This document shows, in pieces, positions 52,733 to 61,758 of a DNA stretch of 64,000 nt. The stretch is from contig NC_017030.1 in assembly GCF_000255295.1 (NCBI RefSeq), positions 5,146,001 through 5,210,000 of the forward strand, given 5' to 3'. The DNA is from Corallococcus coralloides DSM 2259 (GTDB taxonomy: Bacteria > Myxococcota > Myxococcia > Myxococcales > Myxococcaceae). The position numbers were made by a program, and so were the translations under genes. The notes beneath the pieces were generated by a model that worked only from the letters and a program-made list of their open reading frames with translations, was not told the origin of the DNA and searched no databases. Every line of letters begins with the position of its first letter. The stretch's first letter is position 1.

Positions 52733-54211
52733 TCAGTGCTCCGCTTCCGCGGGCTTCGTGCCGCCATCCTGCTGCTGCTGGGCCACGGGCGGGGGGGTGC
52801 GCTGGATGACCGGCGGTGAGGCGTTGAGCGCTCCCACCCAGAGCCGGCCGTGGAAGCCCGTGTCGCTGGGCCTGTCGAAGAGGGCCACCTTGCGCGGCGT
52901 GCCCGGCTCCTGGCGCAGTTCCGCGGTCGGGCTGAGCGCGAAGACGTTGCAGTCCACCTGCTCCCAGACGTTGAACCGGCAGGAGAACTGCGAGCCTCGC
53001 GTGAAGCCCACCTCCAGCGCCTTCACCGGCGACGCGGGCAGCGCCTTCGTCAGCCGCCAGCCCAGCGGCTCGAAGTCCTTGTTCCAGCTCACCGGCTTCG
53101 TGCGCACGTGCACGTCACCCGCGAGCGCCAGCAGCCACGTGTCCGGATTCGCCTGGCGGTACGCGATGAGGTTCTTCGCCATCTCCGCCTCGCGCGCGTT
53201 GCCGGAGGCGCTGTTCGAATCGAACGCCAGCACCGTCACCGCGTTCCCCTGCGCGCGCAGCCTTCGGGCCTGCTCGATGAGGCGGAGCAGGGCGCCGCTG
53301 CTGCGGCCGTCCTGATACACGCGGCGCCAGAAGGAGCTCACCACCAGCAGCCGCTCCAGGTCCGGGCCGTGGCCCGCGCTGGCCAGGTACTCGTCCAGCG
53401 CGCCCTGGTCCTCCGACGGCATGGACAACGCCAGCGCCACCGACAGCTTCTTCTCCACCGCGTCGCAGAGCATCCGCGTGGCGATCTCCGGCAGCTCGCG
53501 CGTGCCCAGCGGATCTCCCACCAGCACCGTGTGCCCGGCCGTGAGCAGCGGCTCCACGCCCTGCAGCGGCTCACCGCACTTCACCGGCGGCGGCTGGGCC
53601 GTGTCGTCATCCCAGCCCTCCACCTGCACGGCGCGCACGGGCGCGTTCGTCCTGCCACCCACCAGCTCCAGCGACGGCACCATCTCCAGCCTCGCCAGCA
53701 GCTTGCGCTCCAGGGGCAGGTCGCGCGTGCCGCGCACCATCTTGAAGCCCTCCATGTCCGGCACGCCGTCGAACGTGAAGCGCTCGAACGTCTTCCGGGA
53801 GAGGTACTTCTCCTCGTCCTGGATGCGCTCGTTGAGCCACTTGGGCTTCACCTCGATGTTCGTGTCCTGCTCGCGGTAGCTCAGGCGGAAGACGCGGATG
53901 ACCGACTGGCGCGGCCCCAGCGACGCGCCCTTCACGAAGTAGCGCTCGTAGGTGCGGTTGCCGGGGAGGTTCATCCCGGGCTCGTGCGCGGACGTGTAGA
54001 GCTCGTGGTGGTCCGCGCGCTCGAAGACGTCGTAGCGCTGCTCCTCGAAGACGCGCCGCATGGTGAAGAGGGCCTCGTCCAGCGGGACCAGGTACACCGT
54101 CTCCTCGGTGGGGACCTCCTCGTCCTCCGGCGTGGTGTCATGGAGGTCCTTCGTCAGGCTCGCGCAGCCGCCGACGCACAACGACAGTCCCAGCAACCAG
54201 TGCAACCGCAT
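52733..54211 (-). CDS. ChaN/EreA-like lipoprotein (paralogue B)
   Basis: A 492-residue lipoprotein (LLGLSLCVGGC) that duplicates its neighbour. Shared stretches include ERKLLARLEMVPSLELVGG, GTRELPEIATRMLCDAVEKK, FDSNSASGNAREAEMAKNLI and WLLALAGDVHVRTK, with the GDVHVR motif retained. The last ~20 residues are Gln/Pro-rich and differ from paralogue A. Both genes point the same way with 98 bases between, and a TAGACT sequence occurs upstream of each (54301-54306 here, 52695-52700 for paralogue A), so each may have its own promoter. The function is unknown; the family includes iron- or haem-related and esterase-type members. Confidence 0.8.
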   Translation of the reverse strand: MRLHWLLGLSLCVGGCASLTKDLHDTTPEDEEVPTEETVYLVPLDEALFTMRRVFEEQRYDVFERADHHELYTSAHEPGMNLPGNRTYERYFVKGASLGPRQSVIRVFRLSYREQDTNIEVKPKWLNERIQDEEKYLSRKTFERFTFDGVPDMEGFKMVRGTRDLPLERKLLARLEMVPSLELVGGRTNAPVRAVQVEGWDDDTAQPPPVKCGEPLQGVEPLLTAGHTVLVGDPLGTRELPEIATRMLCDAVEKKLSVALALSMPSEDQGALDEYLASAGHGPDLERLLVVSSFWRRVYQDGRSSGALLRLIEQARRLRAQGNAVTVLAFDSNSASGNAREAEMAKNLIAYRQANPDTWLLALAGDVHVRTKPVSWNKDFEPLGWRLTKALPASPVKALEVGFTRGSQFSCRFNVWEQVDCNVFALSPTAELRQEPGTPRKVALFDRPSDTGFHGRLWVGALNASPPVIQRTPPPVAQQQQDGGTKPAEAEH

Positions 54212-54333
54212 GACATGACCTCCGGCCCACCCGTTGTGCTCGATGTTGCTCGCGACGGGGGTGCGGCGTCCCGGCTCCCACGGCCAGGACGACGGAATTC
54301 AGTCTACCGGGAAACGCACGGCAAACACGTCTG

Positions 54334-54828
54334 TCAGGCAGGCCGGGTGGGAGCGGCTCCCTGGCCCGTGAGCGAGCGGACGACATCCAGCGCGTGCTCG
54401 GCGTGCTTCTTCACCTGGATCTGCGAATCGAACGCGTAGCGGATGGTCCCGCCCTTGTCCGCGACGAACGTCACCCGCCCGGGCAACAGCCCCAGGAAGT
54501 TGGTGCCCACCCCGAAGGCCTTGCGCGCCGCGCCATCCGGGTCGCTGAGAAGCCGGAAGGGGAGGCGGTACTTCGCGACGAACTTCTCGTGGGACTCCGC
54601 GGAGTCGCTGCTGATGCCCACCACGTCCGCGCCCGCGTCCGTGAAGTCCTGGTACTGATCCCTCAGGCTGCAGGCCTGGACCGTACATCCCGGGGAGTCG
54701 TCCCTCGGGTAGAAGTAGATGACCATCGCCTTGTCACCCAGCAGGTCGCGCAGGCGCACCGGCGCGCCGCCCGGCCCCTGCAGGGTGACATCCGGAACCG
54801 CATCCCCTTCTTTCAGCATCTTGGCCAT
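54334..54828 (-). CDS. bcp: Thiol peroxidase Bcp (peroxiredoxin)
   Basis: Bcp reduces hydrogen and organic peroxides in the cytoplasm. The 164-residue protein from ATG 54828 (MAKMLKEGDAVPDVTLQG) has the expected length. The peroxidatic Cys48 and resolving Cys53 lie in SPGCTVQACSLRDQY, the classic atypical 2-Cys pattern. FGVGTNFLGLLPGRVTFVAD supplies the later conserved part. A longer reading from 54882 adds an unrelated leader. It diverges from the CocE-type hydrolase gene, 226 bases away; I see nothing definite in that gap. Confidence 0.93.
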   Translation of the reverse strand: MAKMLKEGDAVPDVTLQGPGGAPVRLRDLLGDKAMVIYFYPRDDSPGCTVQACSLRDQYQDFTDAGADVVGISSDSAESHEKFVAKYRLPFRLLSDPDGAARKAFGVGTNFLGLLPGRVTFVADKGGTIRYAFDSQIQVKKHAEHALDVVRSLTGQGAAPTRPA

Positions 54829-55054
54829 GAAAGTCCCAATCCTCCCGGGGGGAGCATGGACCGCGCATGGCCTGACCCGCAAATCAATCGGGACGCTTGG
54901 GGGGCCAGGGATTCAGGGCCGCGTGTGCCAACATTGCACGCTCCGCGCGCGGCGCGATGCGGCGGGCGTTCCAGCTTCCGTGCCCCGGCGGCATCGCCCA
55001 AGATGGCTTTCCTCCGCATCGTCCCCCGCGTTTTTTCCGCAAGAGGAGGGGAGC

Positions 55055-56989
55055 ATGTCCTTCCACCCCCGCGGCCTCCTGGCCGCGCTCGCGCTGTTCT
55101 CGCTGTCCGGACCCGCGCTCGCGCAGGCCCCCGCCGCGCCGCCCAAGCCGCCCGCGAGCCCGGAGGATGAGCGCGCCGCGTACATCCGGTCGCACTTCAC
55201 GAAGTACGAGGTGCGCGTCCCCATGCGCGACGGCGTGAAGCTCTTCACGACGTTCTACGTGCCCAACGACGCGAGCCCCCAGAAGCGCTACCCGGTGCTG
55301 CTGATGCGCACGCCGTACTCCGTGGGGCCTTACGGAGTCGGCCGCTATCCCAAGGCCCTGGGTCTGCCTGGCTTCGAGAAGGACGGCTTCATCTTCGCCT
55401 TCCAGGACGTGCGCGGCCGGTACATGTCCGAGGGCGAGTTCGTCAACGTGCGCCCCCACCGCGCCACCAAGCGCGGCAAGGACGTGGACGAGAGCAGCGA
55501 CACGTACGACACCATCGACTGGCTGGTGAAGCGCGTGCCCCACAACAACGGCAAGGTGGGCATGTGGGGCGTGTCCTATCCGGGCTTCTACACGTCCGCG
55601 GGCGCCATCGACTCACACCCCGCGCTCAAGGCCGTGTCACCGCAGGCGCCCATCGCGGACTGGTTCTGGGACGACATGCACCGGCATGGCGCCTTCAACC
55701 TGCAGCTGGCGTTCAGCTTCTTCTCCAGCTTCGGCAAGCCCCGCCCCGCGCTCACCGACGACACCGAGTGGAAGCCCTTCGACTTCGGCACCCCGGACGC
55801 CTACCAGTTCTTCCTGGACCTGGGCCCGCTGTCCAACGCGGACGCGAAGCACTTCCACGGCGACATCGCCTTCTGGAAGGACTTCGTCGCGCACCCCAAC
55901 TACGACGCCTTCTGGCAGTCGCGGAACCTGCTGCCGCACCTGAGGAACATCAAGGCGGCGGTGATGGTGGTGGGTGGCTGGTACGACACGGAGGACCTCT
56001 ACGGGCCGCTGCGCACGTACGCCGCCATCGAGAAGCAGAACCCCGGCATCGCCAACACGCTGGTGATGGGCCCCTGGCCCCACGGCGGCTGGACGCGCGC
56101 GGAGGGCACGTCGCTGGGGGACGCGGACTTCGGCTTCCCCACCGCCGCCATGTACCAGGACCTGGTGCTGGCCTTCTTCAAGCAGCACCTGAAGGGCGGT
56201 CCGGACGCGGCAGTGCCGGAGGCGTTCGTCTTCGAGGGCGGCGCCAACCGCTGGCGCCAGCTGGACGCCTGGCCGCCCAAGGGCACCAAGGAGACGCGCC
56301 TGTACTTCCAGCCCCAGGGCGCGCTGACGTTCCAGGCCCCCAAGGCGGCGGCGCCGTCGTTCGACGAATACGTGAGCGACCCGGCGAGGCCCGTGCCGTA
56401 CACGCAGGACCTGAGCCCCGGCTGGTCCAAGACGTACATGACGGAGGATCAGCGCTTCGCCTCGCGCCGGCCGGACGTGCTCACGTACCAGACGGAGCCG
56501 CTGACCCAGGACCTCACGCTCGCGGGCCCGCTGGAGGCGGAGTTGTGGGTTTCCACGACGGGCAGTGACGCGGACTGGGTGGTGAAGCTGGTGGACGTGA
56601 ACCCCGGGAAGGTGCCCGGCTGGACGAAGGAGCAGGAGCAGTCCGGCGAGCGCAACCGGGGCGCGCAGCAGACGCTGGTGCGCGGGGAGCCGTTCCGCGG
56701 CCGCTTCCGCGACAGCTACTCCCAGCCCAAGCCCTTCACGCCCAACGAGGTGACGAAGGTGCGCTTCGTCATCAACGACGTGTTCCACACCTTCCAGCGC
56801 GGCCACCGGCTGATGGTGCAGGTGCAGTCGAGCTGGTTCCCCTTCATCGACCGCAACCCGCAGACCTACGTGGCCAACATCTTCGAGGCGAAGCCCACCG
56901 ACTTCGTGCGCGCGATGCACCGGCTGCACCACACGGCGGCCCAGCCCAGTGCGTTGAAGGTGAACGTCCTGCCCGCGTTGGACGAGTAG
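55055..56989 (+). CDS. Secreted CocE/NonD-family alpha/beta hydrolase (alpha-amino acid ester hydrolase type)
   Basis: A 644-residue exported enzyme. ATG 55055 follows AAGAGGAGGGG and begins a signal peptide (LLAALALFSLSGPALAQ). The N-terminal X-Pro dipeptidyl-peptidase-type alpha/beta hydrolase domain has the nucleophile in WGVSYPGFY (S174), Asp311 in VVGGWYDTEDLYG and His343 in MGPWPHGGW. The C-terminal jelly-roll region begins about residue 490 (LTQDLTLAGPLEAELWVSTT). The family cleaves amino acid esters, beta-lactam side chains, cocaine-like esters or X-Pro dipeptides; the pattern SxYxG and length fit alpha-amino acid ester hydrolases best. It is a single-gene unit. Confidence 0.9.
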   Translation: MSFHPRGLLAALALFSLSGPALAQAPAAPPKPPASPEDERAAYIRSHFTKYEVRVPMRDGVKLFTTFYVPNDASPQKRYPVLLMRTPYSVGPYGVGRYPKALGLPGFEKDGFIFAFQDVRGRYMSEGEFVNVRPHRATKRGKDVDESSDTYDTIDWLVKRVPHNNGKVGMWGVSYPGFYTSAGAIDSHPALKAVSPQAPIADWFWDDMHRHGAFNLQLAFSFFSSFGKPRPALTDDTEWKPFDFGTPDAYQFFLDLGPLSNADAKHFHGDIAFWKDFVAHPNYDAFWQSRNLLPHLRNIKAAVMVVGGWYDTEDLYGPLRTYAAIEKQNPGIANTLVMGPWPHGGWTRAEGTSLGDADFGFPTAAMYQDLVLAFFKQHLKGGPDAAVPEAFVFEGGANRWRQLDAWPPKGTKETRLYFQPQGALTFQAPKAAAPSFDEYVSDPARPVPYTQDLSPGWSKTYMTEDQRFASRRPDVLTYQTEPLTQDLTLAGPLEAELWVSTTGSDADWVVKLVDVNPGKVPGWTKEQEQSGERNRGAQQTLVRGEPFRGRFRDSYSQPKPFTPNEVTKVRFVINDVFHTFQRGHRLMVQVQSSWFPFIDRNPQTYVANIFEAKPTDFVRAMHRLHHTAAQPSALKVNVLPALDE

Positions 56990-57092
56990 ATCCCCGGTCC
57001 GCTCGCGCGCGGTCTGCTAGGCTGCGCGCCCGCCACCACGCGTGCGGCCCCTCACCGGGCCGCGCGCCACGACACGCCATGACGGGAGGGAC

Positions 57093-58169
57093 ATGACCGG
57101 TCAGGACCGGCCCGACGCCGGGCGGGTGTTGCTCGACGGAGAGTTGGGGGAGGGGGGCGGCCACGTCCTCCGCTCCGCGCTGTCCCTGTCGCTCATCACC
57201 GGCCGTCCCTTCCAGTTCAGCGGGCTGCGCGCGCACCGCGACCCGCCGGGCCTGCGTCCCCATCACCTGGCGTACGTGCGCGGCGCGGAGGCGCTGAGCG
57301 GCGGCACCAGCGAGGGCGCCTCCGTGGGCTCCACGGAGCTGCGCTTCACCCCCGGCCCGGTGCGCGCGGGGGACTACCTGCTGGAGGCCGGCGCGTCCGG
57401 CAGCACGCCCCGGCTCTTCCAGTGCCTGGTGTACCCGCTGGCGCTCGCGGGCGGAGGACGGCTCACGCTGCGAGGCGCCACGCACCTGCGGGCCGGCCCC
57501 AGCTTCCACGCGCTCGTTGGCGCGTGGCAGTCGGTGGCGCGCGCGTACGGGCTGCCGGTGCAGCTGTCACTCACCCACGCGGGCTTCCTTCCGGAGGGCG
57601 CGGGCGAGTTCACCGCGGAGGTGGGCGCCCCGGCCGAACCGCCCGTGCGCGTGGATCTGCCCGCGCGCGGCGTGCTGCGGGAAGTGCGGGTGATGTCCTT
57701 CGTGGGCGGGCTGCCCTTCGCGGTGGCGGAGCGTCAGTCCCGCGCCGCGGTGGCCGCGCTGCGCGAGCGCGGCATCCTGGCGGAAGCGGACAACCGGCCG
57801 CTGGCGGTGACGCGCTCACAGGGCTCCGCGACCTTCGTGCTCGCGCAGTTCGAGCACACCGTGGCGGGCTTCACCTCCCTGGGCGAGCGGGGCCTGGACG
57901 CCGAAGGGGTGGGGCGCGAGGCGGCGGAGGCGCTGACCCGCTTCATGGAGACGGGCGGCGCGCTCGACGAACACCTGGCGGAGCAGCTGCTGCTGCCGGC
58001 GGCGCTCCTGGCGTCGGGGAGGCTGGGGGCGGTGACGCCGGGCACCACGCGCTTCACCGCCGCTCGCATCACCGACGCGCTGACGGTCCAGGCGGAGGTG
58101 CTGCGGCGCTTCCTGCCGGTGCAGCTCCAGGTGGAACCGGGCGGAAGCGTGGAGATCCGCCCGGCGTGA
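57093..58169 (+). CDS. rtcA: RNA 3'-terminal phosphate cyclase
   Basis: RtcA converts a 3'-phosphate on RNA to a 2',3'-cyclic phosphate using ATP, via an adenylated His. The 358-residue protein has the family start LDGELGEGGGHVLRSALSLS, RLFQCLVYPL, and the catalytic His294 in LDEHLAEQLLLPAALLASG. I use ATG 57093, which has GGGAGGG about six bases upstream and lies close to the family N-terminus; an earlier GTG at 57042 is less likely. The usual partners (RtcB ligase, sigma-54 activator RtcR) are not adjacent. A short T-rich inverted repeat (58182-58194) lies between its end and the converging gene. Confidence 0.92.
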   Translation: MTGQDRPDAGRVLLDGELGEGGGHVLRSALSLSLITGRPFQFSGLRAHRDPPGLRPHHLAYVRGAEALSGGTSEGASVGSTELRFTPGPVRAGDYLLEAGASGSTPRLFQCLVYPLALAGGGRLTLRGATHLRAGPSFHALVGAWQSVARAYGLPVQLSLTHAGFLPEGAGEFTAEVGAPAEPPVRVDLPARGVLREVRVMSFVGGLPFAVAERQSRAAVAALRERGILAEADNRPLAVTRSQGSATFVLAQFEHTVAGFTSLGERGLDAEGVGREAAEALTRFMETGGALDEHLAEQLLLPAALLASGRLGAVTPGTTRFTAARITDALTVQAEVLRRFLPVQLQVEPGGSVEIRPA

Positions 58170-58188
58170 GGGGGAAGGGCGGGGCTTT

Positions 58189-58542
58189 TTAAGCCTCGTC
58201 CTCGGTGGCGTTGCCGCGCGCGCCGAAGGTGTTGGCGTCCGACATCTCGCGCACGGTGCCGCGGTAGGCGCGGATGGCGAAGGGCGCGGCGACCAGGAAG
58301 ACGATGCCCACGAGGCCAATGGCCATCCAGGGGACAGGCGTCTCCTTGATCTGCACGTCCTTGCCGTAGCCGTTGAGGTTGTTGCCCATGGCGCGCGCCT
58401 TGGCGGCGTCCTTCTCTTCCTGGGTCAACTCCTTGCGGTTCTGGAACTCCTGGGGCTGCCGGCGCTGGGGCTGCGCCAGGACAGCGCCGCCCCAGACAAG
58501 GGCGAGGACGAGGACAAGCCGGGGGAGGGAGGGGGAGGGCAT
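58189..58542 (-). CDS. Small exported membrane protein of unknown function
   Basis: A 117-residue protein with an N-terminal signal (LPRLVLVLALVWGGAVLAQ), a Gln/Arg-rich stretch (PQRRQPQEFQNRKELTQEE), and one membrane segment at about residues 72-92 (WMAIGLVGIVFLVAAPFAI). A short acidic tail ends it. The middle stretch would lie outside the membrane. I do not recognise a family. It converges on rtcA with 19 bases between and diverges from sppA. Confidence 0.75.
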   Translation of the reverse strand: MPSPSLPRLVLVLALVWGGAVLAQPQRRQPQEFQNRKELTQEEKDAAKARAMGNNLNGYGKDVQIKETPVPWMAIGLVGIVFLVAAPFAIRAYRGTVREMSDANTFGARGNATEDEA

Positions 58543-58621
58543 GGGCCTTCAGCCTAACAGAGGCTCCCGGCGCGGGTGAACAGGGGTTGCTTCGCTCGGC
58601 GCGGGGCGTTACGCGCGCGGC

Positions 58622-60292
58622 ATGCTCCGCCTTCCCTTCCTCCTCCTGGCGAACCTTCTCCTGGGGCTTCGGCTACTCCTGGGCCTGCCCTTTCGTCTGA
58701 TGGCGGCGCGCAAACGACCCACGTGGATCCGCTTCCGCCTCTCAGGCGAGCTCCCGTACCGCCCACGCCCCGTGCAACGACTCCGTTTCGGCGGCGCCAC
58801 CGTGGAGCCCGCCACGGTGACCTCACTGGAAGCGTTGGGACGTGCACTCAAGGTGCTGGCCGCGGATCCCAAGGTCGAGGGCATCCTCCTGGAGCTGGAG
58901 GGGCTGGCCATCCCGGACGCCAGGCGCGAGGCCCTGCGCGCCCTGCTGTCGGACTTCCAGGCCGCCGGCAAGCGGGTGGTGTCCTGGGCGGTGATGGTGG
59001 ACACGGACGCATACCCCGTGCTGGGCGCGGCGGACGAGGTGCTGCTCGCCCCCATGGGCCGGGTGGAGCTGGTGGGCTACGCCGCCGAGGCCACGGTGCT
59101 GGGCGAGGCCTTCAGCCGGGTGGGCATCCATGCGCACTTCGCGCGGCGCGGTGACTACAAGACGGCGCCGGAGCTCTTCACGGACGGCAAGGTGTCCGAC
59201 ATCCAGCGCCAGACGCTGGAGTCCTTCCTGGACGAGCGCTACGCCGTGCTGGTGGAGGCCATCTCCAGCGACCGGGGCAAGACGCCGGAGGAGGCGCGGG
59301 CGATCATCGACTCCGGGCCCTACAGCGCGAAGCGGGCGCTGGAGGCGGGGCTGGTGGACGGGCTGGTCCACGAGGCGGACCTGGGCGCGCACCTGGGCCT
59401 GGAGGCGAAGAAGGACGAAGAGCCCCCGGTGCCCACCTATGACGCGTACCTGGCGACGCTCGCGTTCCCGCCGGTGAAGTGGCGCCAGCTGCGCCGCAAG
59501 CCCCGGCTGGCGGTGGTGGACGTGGCGGGCATCATCATCCCGGGCAGCGGCGGCGCGGGCCGGTTCGCGGCGGCGGACTCGGTGGTGAAGGCGCTGCGGA
59601 AGGCGGGGAGGGATCCGCGCGCGAAGGCGGTGGTGCTGGCGATCGGGAGCCCCGGCGGCTCGGCGCTCGCGTCCGAGCAGATCCTGGAAGCCGTGAAGCG
59701 CGTGGCGAAGCAGAAGCCCGTCATCGCGTACGTGGATCAGATCTGCGCGAGCGGCGGCTACATGGCTGCCATCGGCGCGAAGGAGATCTGGTCCGCGCCC
59801 CATGCCGTCGTGGGCTCCATCGGCATCTTCGTGGGCAAGTTCGAGTACGGCGAGCTGCTGGAGAAGCTGGGCATCCACCGCACCACGCTGGCGCGGGGTG
59901 AGAACGCGGCCTTCTTCTCCTCGTCGCGGGGCTTCACGCCGCATGAGCGCGCCGCCTTGGAGCGAGAGGTGGAGGAGGGCTACCAGTCCTTCCTGGAGCT
60001 GGTGGCCCAGGCGCGCGGCCGGACGAAGGAGGAGATCCACCAGCGCGCGGAGGGGCGCGTCTACTCGGGGCTGCGCGCGAAGGAGGCGGGGCTGGTGGAC
60101 CGCATCGGCGGCTTCGAGGAGGTCTGCCGCCACGCGCTGGACGAGGCGCGCGTCCCGTCGGACGACTTCGAGCTGGTGCGCTACGGCGGCGCTCGCGCGA
60201 AGCTGTCGCTGCTCAAGCTGCTGATGGGCGCGGCGCACCCGACCACGTATGCCTTCTGCGCCACGGCGTGGAGCCTCCAGCGCCGACGGTGA
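58622..60292 (+). CDS. sppA: Signal peptide peptidase SppA (S49 family, 67-kDa type)
   Basis: SppA cleaves leftover signal peptides in the membrane. The 556-residue protein has an N-terminal hydrophobic anchor ([19 protein letters not shown]) and two tandem S49 domains, like E. coli SppA. Catalytic Lys180 is in [13 protein letters not shown] (first domain) and catalytic Ser377 is in [10 protein letters not shown] (second). The family motifs [10 protein letters not shown] and [12 protein letters not shown] are present. The length is close to the E. coli type (about 618). The gene is single, with a 79-base gap to the divergent membrane protein gene. Confidence 0.92.
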   Translation: MLRLPFLLLANLLLGLRLLLGLPFRLMAARKRPTWIRFRLSGELPYRPRPVQRLRFGGATVEPATVTSLEALGRALKVLAADPKVEGILLELEGLAIPDARREALRALLSDFQAAGKRVVSWAVMVDTDAYPVLGAADEVLLAPMGRVELVGYAAEATVLGEAFSRVGIHAHFARRGDYKTAPELFTDGKVSDIQRQTLESFLDERYAVLVEAISSDRGKTPEEARAIIDSGPYSAKRALEAGLVDGLVHEADLGAHLGLEAKKDEEPPVPTYDAYLATLAFPPVKWRQLRRKPRLAVVDVAGIIIPGSGGAGRFAAADSVVKALRKAGRDPRAKAVVLAIGSPGGSALASEQILEAVKRVAKQKPVIAYVDQICASGGYMAAIGAKEIWSAPHAVVGSIGIFVGKFEYGELLEKLGIHRTTLARGENAAFFSSSRGFTPHERAALEREVEEGYQSFLELVAQARGRTKEEIHQRAEGRVYSGLRAKEAGLVDRIGGFEEVCRHALDEARVPSDDFELVRYGGARAKLSLLKLLMGAAHPTTYAFCATAWSLQRRR

Positions 60293-60366
60293 GTTCGCGG
60301 TGCACGGGACAGCCGTTGCGGATCCCGGGCGAACGCTCCCCGCCCGGAAACCGCAGATTGCTGTTC

Positions 60367-60897
60367 ATGAAAACGAACCCGTACGCAGCACTCCCCGTGG
60401 TCCCGTCGTTCCACGTCACCAGCACGGACATCCAGGATGGACAGCCGCTGCACACCGACCACCGCGGCGCGCAGTCCGAGACGGGCGGCAAGGACATCTC
60501 GCCGCAGCTGAGCTGGTCGGGATTCCCGGCCGCGACCAAGAGCTTCGCGGTCACCGTCTTCGATCCGGACGCCCCCACGCCGAGCGGCTTCTGGCACTGG
60601 GCCGTGTTCAACATCCCGGCGAGCGTCAACGCGTTGCCGCGGAACGCGGGGAGCGCTGATGGAAGGCTCCTCCCGTCGGGTGCGGTGCAGCTCCCCAACG
60701 ATGCCCGCCTCGCGCAGTACCTGGGCGCCGCGCCGCCGCGAGGACACGGGCCGCACCGCTACTTCGTGGTCGTGCACGCCCTCGATGTGGAGGCGCTTCC
60801 CATCCCCGCGGAAGCCACGCCCGCGTACCTCTCCTTCGTGCTCTTGGGCCACACCCTGGCGCGCGCTACGATCGTCCCGACCTCCGTCACGCCCTGA
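60367..60897 (+). CDS. YbhB/YbcL-type PEBP protein
   Basis: A 176-residue member of the bacterial phosphatidylethanolamine-binding (PEBP/Raf kinase inhibitor) family. Features are [39 protein letters not shown] (the ligand-pocket D-P-D-A-P and W-H-W-x-V-x-N pattern), and [21 protein letters not shown] choose ATG 60367 because the domain begins soon after; upstream in-frame codons give an Arg/Pro-rich leader. No signal peptide is visible. It lies three bases before the regulator gene, so both are co-transcribed. Ligand and role are unknown. Confidence 0.88.
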   Translation: MKTNPYAALPVVPSFHVTSTDIQDGQPLHTDHRGAQSETGGKDISPQLSWSGFPAATKSFAVTVFDPDAPTPSGFWHWAVFNIPASVNALPRNAGSADGRLLPSGAVQLPNDARLAQYLGAAPPRGHGPHRYFVVVHALDVEALPIPAEATPAYLSFVLLGHTLARATIVPTSVTP

Positions 60898-60900
60898 ATC

Positions 60901-61722
60901 ATGCGCAGGCCCTCGCCCATCGAACGCACCGCCAGGCTCCTGGACACGACGGCGGCGATGTACCTCAAGATCCGCCAACGCGAGGCCGACCCCGTCTACG
61001 CAGGGGTGGAGTGGCTCTCGGCCGGTTTGATGTTCATCCAGCGGGGCGAGAAGGTGCTGCGCCAGGGCGATGAGCCGGTCCACGTCCGGGCCGGTGAGTT
61101 CGTGTGGATCTCACCGGGCACCCGCCTTGAGGTGCGCAACGTCCCGGACGAAGGAGGGGAGTACCAGGCCGAGGGCATGCTCATCGCCCCGGAGCTCCTC
61201 CTCCAGGCGGAGCCGAAGGCGACACCGGGCGCCTCGCGGGTCCAGCGGCTGCGCGCCGACGAGGCTCCCCGGCTCATTGACGCGCACCACCGATGCATCG
61301 AGGCGCTCACGGAGAAGTTCCCGGAAGGCGTCGTGCGTGCACGCGTGCTCGAGCTCATCGCCTGGCTGAGGGAGCTCCACATCGACGTGAGTGCATCCTC
61401 GAGCGCGCGCCTTGGCATGAAGCGCCTCGTGTCCCGGGATCCGTCGCGGGCATGGACGCTCACGGAGGTCGCCAGGAAACTCGCCATGAGCGAGGACACG
61501 CTCCACCGGAGGCTGACGGGCGAAGCGACGACGTTCAGCAAGCTCCTGACGGAGGTTCGGATGGACCACGCCGTGTCGCTGCTCTGGACGACCGACCTGC
61601 CGGTGGGCCACGTCGCCATCGAGGCGGGGTACACCTCCGCCTCGCGGTTCGCGACCCGCTTCCACGAGCGCTTTGGCGTGCTGCCCTCGAAGCTCCGCGC
61701 GAAGCGCCCCCAGGAGCGGTGA
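60901..61722 (+). CDS. AraC-family transcriptional regulator
   Basis: A 273-residue protein with a cupin-like N-terminal sensor (LSAGLMFIQRGEKVLRQGDE, HVRAGEFVWISPGTRLEVRN) and a C-terminal AraC double helix-turn-helix. The first HTH is WTLTEVARKLAMSEDTLHRR and the second VGHVAIEAGYTSASRFATRF with the typical FHERFGVLPSKLR end. Three bases separate it from the PEBP gene, so it probably regulates that gene in response to a small ligand. ATG 60901 is used; no strong ribosome binding site is seen, as expected for a coupled gene. Confidence 0.92.
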   Translation: MRRPSPIERTARLLDTTAAMYLKIRQREADPVYAGVEWLSAGLMFIQRGEKVLRQGDEPVHVRAGEFVWISPGTRLEVRNVPDEGGEYQAEGMLIAPELLLQAEPKATPGASRVQRLRADEAPRLIDAHHRCIEALTEKFPEGVVRARVLELIAWLRELHIDVSASSSARLGMKRLVSRDPSRAWTLTEVARKLAMSEDTLHRRLTGEATTFSKLLTEVRMDHAVSLLWTTDLPVGHVAIEAGYTSASRFATRFHERFGVLPSKLRAKRPQER

Positions 61723-61758
61723 GGCACTCCCTTTCACGGAGAGAGTCGGCCCTTTAGC

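Noticed and set aside
52695-54306. TAGACT sequences upstream of both ChaN/EreA-like genes as promoters
   Set aside because: No -35 element at the right spacing was found in either place; kept only as a remark.
52850-54439. 529-codon plus-strand frame
   Set aside because: Antisense of paralogue B lipoprotein; composition only.
58182-58194. Short inverted repeat GGGCTTTTTAAGCC-like between rtcA and the converging gene
   Set aside because: Stem of about five to seven pairs with a wobble and a tiny loop, partly inside a coding end; too weak to list as a terminator.
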